A program made the translations under genes and the position numbers. 64,000 bases of DNA from Callorhinus ursinus (lineage: Eukaryota; Chordata; Mammalia; Carnivora; Otariidae): assembly GCF_003265705.1 (NCBI RefSeq), contig NW_020312827.1:22470477-22534476 (forward strand). Reading direction: 5' to 3'. The notes beneath the pieces are model-generated. The model saw only the letters and a program-made list of their open reading frames with translations. It searched no databases and had not been told where the DNA came from. Positions 58,100 through 64,000 of the stretch are shown here, in pieces. Every line of letters begins with the position of its first letter. The stretch's first letter is position 1.

Positions 58100-58388
58100 C
58101 ATCTCAGACATTAATTCTTTCATACAAACTTTAAGATTACTGTGAGCCATGGAAAAAAGTCACCAGCTAGAGATTTTACTTAGAATTGCAGTGGAGAGTC
58201 ATCGCGTATGAAAGTGCTCCATCCAAGGCCTTAGCCCCTCTGTCATTTGTCCATATTGTTTATTTATTTTTATGGTTTAAAAAATAAATATGGGTCCTTC
58301 TGTCTTGTTAACTATCCCTAGGTATTTAAGCCTTTTCTTCTCCATTGTGAATTATCTGTACCTAGTTGTCGCTCAAGAGTAACAGATA
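58100..58388. other. Single-copy DNA, nothing recognised
   Basis: No repeat or exon was recognised. Confidence 0.4.
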
Positions 58389-58480
58389 CCTTTCTTTCTT
58401 TCTTTCTTTCTTTCTTTCCTCTTTGTCTCCCTTCCCTACTTCTTTTTTTCTTTCCTTCTGTCTTTTCTCTCTTTCTTGTG
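58389..58480 (+). repeat. (CTTT)n microsatellite and pyrimidine tract
   Basis: About seven CTTT units (58389-58418) followed by an irregular pyrimidine-rich stretch. Confidence 0.9.
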
Positions 58481-58589
58481 GAGATATTCAACGTTGATAA
58501 AAGTAAATGCAATACAGTGAAGAAAAGATAAACTGAACAGAATAAATATGAGGGGAAAAATTCATCTCTTTTTTACTAATATCTTGAGG

Positions 58590-58732
58590 GCTATTGTTTT
58601 TCTCTTCACTCTACAGATACAGGCAACAGGCAACTGCAGCTCAAAGTCAGGGTCTGGGCAATATCACAGCCAGGATTCAAACATAGGGCTGCATGCCTCT
58701 AGAGCTGTTGCCTTTCCTTAGCATGTAATTGC
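58590..58732 (-). repeat. MIR SINE remnant (reverse)
   Basis: 'cactctacagatacaggcaa', 'ctgcagctcaaagtcagggt' and 'cacagccaggattcaaacat' match an inverted MIR. Confidence 0.7.
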
Positions 58733-58993
58733 TGCTCTATGGCAATTTCCCCCAAATATTTCTTCATTTAACACGTGCTTCTTATGTAGAGGCATTAAGA
58801 ATAATTAACTCAAATGTTAAAGGTATGAAGATATTTTTAAATATGCTCCCATTGAAAAGAGAGGTCTTCCCTATGTTTACCATGCCATATTTAGAATGTG
58901 TCCTCTCATTTTTAGGACTGTTGCAATATTAAGTTAAACATTTCTTCCTAGTTTTAGATGTACTTAGATAATACATTTACCTTCCTTTTACTC

Positions 58994-59197
58994 ATTTTTT
59001 AAAAATATTTAATTAATTAATTTATTTGAGAGAGAGAGTGAGTGAGAGCACGAGAGAGAGAGAGCACAAGCCAGGGGGAGAGGCAGAGGGAGAAGGAGAC
59101 TCCCCACTGAGCAGGGAGCCTGACGTGGGGCTCGATCCCCGGGTCTGACCTGAGCCGAAGGCAGATGGTTAACTGACTGAGCCACCCAGGTGCTCCA
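58994..59197 (-). mobile_element. CAN-SINE
   Basis: Minus-strand copy with T-rich tail then (GA)n, and head 'gagccacccaggtgctcc'. A perfect 16-base duplication, taccttccttttactc, lies at 58978-58993 and 59198-59213. The 'gatcatga' segment is deleted ('cgggtctgacctgagcc'). Confidence 0.95.
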
Positions 59198-59213
59198 TAC
59201 CTTCCTTTTACTC

Positions 59214-59505
59214 TTAAAAATTACAATTGCCCACAGCAGAGCCTGTTAGATTTTACCCCAATTAGGAATTATTTTCTTGATGAATAAATAAAAATAAATA
59301 AGGCAAAAAAAAAAAAAAAAAAGAACAGAAACTCAAAATTCAGATGCAAGGTTCTCTCTCCTGGCTATAATTCTGTTTTCATATATTTTCAAAAGCCAAA
59401 GGAAGGAAGGTAGAAGAGTAAAAAAAAGTCTGACACATCTGCACAGGTGTGCATTTAAAAGCTTTGTCTTCCTTTAACTGTTAAGATGAGTTATCATCTG
59501 GCACC
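59214..59505. other. Single-copy DNA with an A-run
   Basis: 59280-59330 contains (AAAT)n and an A17-like run without a recognisable SINE body. Confidence 0.45.
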
Positions 59506-59507
59506 CA

Positions 59508-59552
59508 CCCCCCCCCCCCCCCTGTTTTTTCGGGGGGGGGGGGGGGGGGGGG
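59508..59552. repeat. C15 - spacer - G21 inverted homopolymer
   Basis: Fifteen C (59508-59522), nine bases 'tgttttttc', then twenty-one G (59532-59552). The runs are complementary, so a single strand could fold into a stem of up to 15 G:C pairs. Either run is also i-motif or G-quadruplex material. Such a structure is hard to sequence and could be mis-assembled. Confidence 0.9.
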
Positions 59553-60515
59553 AGTGTAGATGTTGTCTACATGACATCATTATGCATGATACTTAGTTAC
59601 AGAAGTGATTGTTGCCCATGTTTAGACATGGAACTTTCGGGGACTTCGGGTTTGTTAAGTGCAAGAAAATGGAATGAGACTATGGTGAGAGGTAGAAAAG
59701 GAAACTAAAATGATTTCTCATTCCAACTACTTTATACAACTACTCTCTAATAACTTCCTCTGACTTTGCTCTATTCCCCCTTGTTATAAGAGGAAGGGAA
59801 TTTGGGGTATACTCCTCTCAAGGAAGAAGGAAGAAGAGTAAATCATGTCCTTCCCTCTACCCACCCTTTCTTCAATGGAGAGCAAAATAAAGAGCTTGTG
59901 GAAAGGTTTAATTAAGGTCAGAATTAAAACACAGATCCTGCTTCTGTGCCTGGGGAGAGTCAGTGCCTGTTTTTTGAAGCCTAATTTCAAGGGCAGAGTG
60001 GAACCTTGTAGAGTGGGTTTTTCCTAATAATTGGGCCCTAAGTGAGGAGCCTGTGTGTTTAAACTTTTCCTGAAAGGGCTATTTGCATCCCCCTCCTCCT
60101 CAGAAACAGACTTTGAAGGAGAAATAACCCTCCTCTTGAAAAGTATTGTTTTGAGATTTGACAGTCCTTGCTTTGTGACAGGACCAGACTAGAGACCCCG
60201 GGAGCCACTGTTTAGTGTCCCAAACTCAACATGTGTCCACTGAGGCATCAGGAAAGCATAACTATCTCTTGAAGTTGTGACTACCTCAAACTCCTGTAGG
60301 GACTGTATCCCACAGAACATAAACTCCTTTGAGGTATCTGGAATAACTGAAACAGTGAGATTCTAAAAATGGAGAAACAAATGCACAGACACAGGAAGAG
60401 TCTAGAGTAGGATAAAGGCAGGGCTTCCTGCTGAGCCCCTCCCCCACAAAAAATGTCCAGGCGGTGAATTCCCTTTGTTCCCTTGCCCATGCTTTCAGTG
60501 ATGGAGAATGATGTT
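59553..60515. other. Single-copy DNA, nothing recognised
   Basis: A 91-codon minus frame at 60281-60556 has no domain. No repeat was identified. Confidence 0.45.
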
Positions 60516-60519
60516 TCTA

Positions 60520-61145
60520 CCCCTTTAAAGCACAGCTCAAATTTCAATACCTCCATGAATACCTATCTACCCCAATTCCCAGATATCTCTTTCCTTTCTG
60601 CATACCTGCATGACACATTAGGATAGCACCCATTTGACATAAATATGCCAAAATGAATGGTTACTTTACTTGGAATTCTGGAATTATAAGAAAACTAGAG
60701 GACCAACTTGAATCCCGCATTTTGCATTCAAAAAAACCCACTTCTTGGAGATGTTAAAAAATCCGTTTAAGTCACACTGACAACTCTTTTTTTTTTTTTA
60801 AGATTTATTTATTTGAGAGAGAGAGAGTGCAGGGGGTAGGGGAAGAGGGAGAGAGAGAGAGAATCTCAAGCAGACTCCCCGACGAGCGTAGAGCCCAACA
60901 TGGGGCTTGACCCTGAGATCGTGACCTGAGCTGAAATCAAGAGTCGGATACTTAACTGACTGAGCCGCCCAGGTGCCCCAACACTGATAACTCTTTACTG
61001 GGTATCTCTTCTCCCCAGCCATACTGCAGGCTCCTAGAATGCAGAGTAAAGGTCTTACACTTCTTTGCATCCCTTTGTGTTCTAGTCCAATGACTTTCAT
61101 ATGCTAGATGGTCAATAAGGATGGTTTGATTGAAGAATTAATATT
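60520..61145 (+). repeat. Probable L2-type LINE end, split by a SINE
   Basis: 'aaagcacagctcaaatttca' and 'cctccatgaatacctatcta' before the SINE, then 'gcaggctcctagaatgcaga', 'gactttcatatgctagatgg' and 'tcaataaggatggtttgatt' after it, keep the order of an L2 3' end. Moderately confident. Confidence 0.5.
60789..60980 (-). mobile_element. CAN-SINE (older type)
   Basis: Minus-strand copy: 'aagatttatttatttgagag' at the left and 'gagccgcccaggtgcccc' at the right, with 'gctgaaatcaagagtcggat' in the middle. The duplication acactgacaactctt / acactgataactctt lies at 60774-60788 and 60981-60995. Confidence 0.94.
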
Positions 61146-61149
61146 AAGC

Positions 61150-62430
61150 TTGTAGTAAATTTAATTTAACCCAGTGCATCCAAAAAAATATCTAATGAAT
61201 ATGTAGTATAAAAGTGCTGTGCAAAGTAAAGAAGACAACTGTTCTCAGAGAGCTTGCAATCTTGCATAATAGATATGACATATCAGCTTATGCCTACCCC
61301 AGCTAGAGTCACCACATGACTTACATACATTTAGGACTAGTCTGTACTGGTTATCAAGCTAATTCTAACCAAAGAGGGGTGTATTCTTAAATCTCAGTCT
61401 TACCACTTGGTGGGCCAACAATGACTATATTTTGGGACACTCAGTGTAGCCTCTCTATCACTGTTTCCTTACCTGGACCTTAGGTTTCTTTTTGGGACTG
61501 GAGCTTCCCATAAAATCCACAATAGTTAGATAAAGCCCTGATAAATTATTTTCAATCTCCACCACTTTAAAGTATGCTTGCAAACAACGGGAACCCATTT
61601 AGTGAGCAATGAGCATTCAGAATAGAATTTCAGGAACAAAATTCCAGGATATGAGAGGAGGTCTGAAGGTCACAAATACAAGCTAATTTGAAAAGGTTCT
61701 GGGCCACACTTTTTCCAGACCCAAGTGAGACGAAGTGACAAAGTGTTAAGATAATCAATTCTGAGATAAGGAAAGGTGAAAAAAAAAAAACAGATCAAAA
61801 TGTTTTGATAATTTCAGTAAAAGAAGAGGCTGTTAAGTGATGGGGATTGGTTAGGCACATGGACACCAAAGGAAATGGAAAATCCTTACACAAATTACTA
61901 TGGAAGTTGGATAATAAGCTATTAAGTCTATAAAAACACTCATGAAAGAAGTGTTGAAGTGCATTGAGACCCCACATAAAATCCTGCATGACTTTCTCAA
62001 TCGATGAAGGTGGTGCATTAGTTGTGACCAAGGCAGAATGATAAGAGTTGAAGGACTGAGATGGAATGCAGAGTTCCAAGGAGAACAGTCGCAGTGAGTA
62101 GGATGCAGCTTTGAGAGGCAGAGTAAAGACAGACCAAAGTGAAGGGAAGTGATGAGGTGAGAACTAGAGAGTGCCTGGAGGGAGGCCATTGTCGCGGAGG
62201 ACGTGGAGGACACTTGATGCTTTAAAAGTATCATCTGCATGAATGCTGGTATTTCGGAGTATGCTTGCCAAGGATAGAACGTCAAAGTCAAGGAACCCAA
62301 GTACCAATGCCACTGGTAGAGAAGAGATGTGTATTCCTGAAAATGTAGTTTAGAGAAAGAGCACACGTGTCAAAAGGTCAATAACAATTTTCACTCCTCT
62401 GGACTAAAACAAACAAACAACTCAACTAAT
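61150..62430. other. Unidentified sequence with the longest open frame in the window
   Basis: The minus strand 62366-61851 is open for 171 codons (Ser/Leu/His-rich, Met start) and 62079-61795 is open in another phase. No domain, signal peptide, paralogue motif or splice context is recognised. A run of A at about 61780-61791 follows its end, as in a retrocopy, but nothing else supports a processed gene. It could be a decayed repeat. Confidence 0.3.
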
Positions 62431-62434
62431 TAAA

Positions 62435-62925
62435 AAAAAAAAAGAGCATTTTTTCAACACTCACAAGATGAGATTCTACCTTACTTTCTCAGCTACCATA
62501 TTCAAAATACCAGGGCCATTATTTCTGAAAAATTTCCATTTTTTATAGATGAACTTTTGTGTGACTCACAATAAACTCTTTGGGAAATTTGCCCATTGTA
62601 ATCAGTGCAGCAATAAGAGTGAAGAAGAAAAGAAGAAATGGATCAAGATGGATGTGTCAGTGATTAAATTAGATTTGACCCTCAAACTGAGAATGAGTCA
62701 GCTTGATGAAAGACCATCTGTACTACCTCTTAACTGTTCCACATTTCTAAGCAATTTATTTTCTTCCCAACTACAAGGAAGAGGCTTTCAGAACAACCCA
62801 GTATCAGTAACGCCTCCCTTGAATTCTTTCCAGATATACATGACTTAGGAGGAACTACTGCAAAATCACACGTGACCAAAAAAAGCAAGAAGGAAGTAAA
62901 CCTGTATTGGAATTAAAGATAGCTA
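62435..62925. other. Single-copy DNA, nothing recognised
   Basis: A 99-codon plus frame at 62549-62848 has no recognisable domain. Confidence 0.4.
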
Positions 62926-62929
62926 CAAA

Positions 62930-63130
62930 AGAAACTGTAGAAGGGCATGCGTTTTTAATATTGCAGCACGTAGAACATTCTCTCCCTGATCCCCAGTTGC
63001 ATTGCGACGGCCATTTGTAAATCATTTTTAATTGTCTTATTAAGCAGCTTAGAGTGCAGCAATCAAAAGCTTGTGGCGATGTGAGACCTGGCACAGCCAT
63101 CAGGCACAGATCAGCAGTCAGGATAATAGA
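62930..63130. promoter_or_regulatory. Candidate conserved non-coding element
   Basis: Non-repetitive sequence with clustered homeodomain-type cores (TTTTTAATTG, CTTATTAAG, GTAAATCATTT) within 40 bases and retained CpGs ('cattgcgacggcc', 'gtggcgatgtg'). This composition is typical of developmental enhancers, but conservation cannot be seen from one sequence. Confidence 0.3.
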
Positions 63131-63134
63131 AGAT

Positions 63135-64000
63135 GCAGGATTATATAATCAGTGATGGTCAGCAGGGAAGGTGATTTGGAGAGAAAGTGGTACATGGTTG
63201 ATTCTGAAGAGATGCTGATCTCAAACAATATGAAACCTGACATTATAGTTCCAGGGAATGGAGACACCTCCCCACACATGCACACACATCAGCCATGTGC
63301 AGGCTGATGACTTCACTGGGAAAAGCCAAATATCTCAAGGAGAAATTTCTCATGCAGTGTTGTGAATCATGACAGGCTATTTGCAAAACAGTCCCCAAAG
63401 GTTAGAGGAGGAAGGGAGGGAGAGAAAGAGACAGGGGGAGAGACAGAGGGAGAGAGGGAGATAAAGTTTGTGTCTGTGTGTATAAATTCTGTGAAACTAG
63501 ACCGGGAAGTTCGATTCTTGCTTTCATGAGAACATACAAAAGTACATGAGAGTCGAATCTTTCTTTGAGACAAATACAATTGTAATTTCGTGAAGACAAT
63601 TTTCTGAGGTGAGTGCATCATGTCACAACTTTGTGATGCACAGTTATGACATCTTCAGACTCAAAATAGATCAAAAATTCTTTCTCATTCCTCTATAGAC
63701 TTAATTGTCTTATACTGACCTAAAGCATGAAAAAGGAGCAAACTTCTGAATTAATTATCATGCCACTTCAGGCAGTAGCAAAAGCCAACAGTCTGTGGTC
63801 ATCTGAAGAGAGGCTGGCAAGCACATGCTGAGTTCCTAACTCAGGGATCCAGTGAAATATGCTATTCTTCACAAACCACTTCTTCCTACACAATAACCAT
63901 TTTCAACTCAAGCACCAAGAGTTTGGTCAAAAATGAGGAACATTCAAAGAAAGAATTTATGTATTAATGGCAGTGCATTTGTAAGCACTTTAAGAGAATT
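63135..64000. other. Single-copy DNA with a GA-rich tract
   Basis: 63403-63462 is a purine-rich (GGGA/GAGA)n tract; frames over it on the minus strand are Ser/Leu/Pro artefacts. No gene was recognised up to the window end. Confidence 0.5.

Noticed and set aside
7965..60980. Repeated similar units of about 200 bp that might suggest a CRISPR or other array
   Set aside because: They are dispersed CAN-SINEs in both orientations with individual target duplications and A-rich tails, not regularly spaced repeats.
1..64000. Many open frames of 60-171 codons on both strands
   Set aside because: They overlap in different phases, mostly lie in SINE, LINE, LTR or microsatellite sequence, and lack domains and splice context. 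At this length they are expected by chance in AT-rich DNA of this size.

Overview
This window is mammalian nuclear DNA, almost certainly from a caniform carnivore of the arctoid group (bear, panda, seal or mustelid). The main evidence is 17 copies of the carnivore tRNA-Lys-derived SINE (CAN-SINE; head CACCTGGGTGGCTCAG, tail AAATAAATAAAATCTT) and three carnivore-type L1 3' ends. Most SINEs carry the arctoid 3' half (GCTTGTGTTCCCTCTC then TCTCTGTCAAATAAAT), not the modern dog SINEC_Cf form, so dog is unlikely. The species cannot be named from sequence alone.

I find no supportable protein-coding gene, rRNA, tRNA or ncRNA gene, and nothing prokaryotic (no operons, CRISPR or IS). All open reading frames are short (longest about 171 codons), lack recognisable domains, and mostly run through repeats. 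The window is best read as intergenic or deep-intronic sequence: AT-rich single-copy DNA sown with transposon fossils. The one exon-like signal is a 33-nt candidate exon on the minus strand at 7381-7413.

Layout. 0-7 kb: single-copy DNA, an ancient L2-type LINE end, a G-rich tract, GT and CT repeats, and a pogo/Tigger-like DNA transposon split by a young L1. 7-15 kb: candidate micro-exon, five CAN-SINEs, two MLT1-type solo LTRs in opposite orientation. 15-22 kb: an L1M ORF2/3'UTR remnant, another old LINE end, a SINE, a MER5A-like element and a third MaLR LTR. 23-24 kb: a MIR broken by a SINE and an L1 that share one target site. 24-35 kb: old LINE, MIR and MER5 fragments, one young SINE, a GAAA microsatellite. 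35-43 kb: LTR end, SINE, MIRs, single-copy DNA. 43 kb: an L1 with a 5' inversion. 44-53 kb: MIRs, a possible conserved non-coding stretch near 50.4 kb, then four SINEs within 1.2 kb. 53-64 kb: MER5A-like element, old L1 antisense remnants, three SINEs, a C-run/G-run inverted homopolymer at 59.5 kb, and a homeodomain-motif-rich stretch near 63 kb.

No new molecular system is evident. The most informative observations are insertion histories (two L1s with 5' inversions, reuse of one target site, nested elements), the C/G hairpin, and the candidate micro-exon. Family names for ancient repeats come from remembered consensus patterns and need RepeatMasker confirmation.
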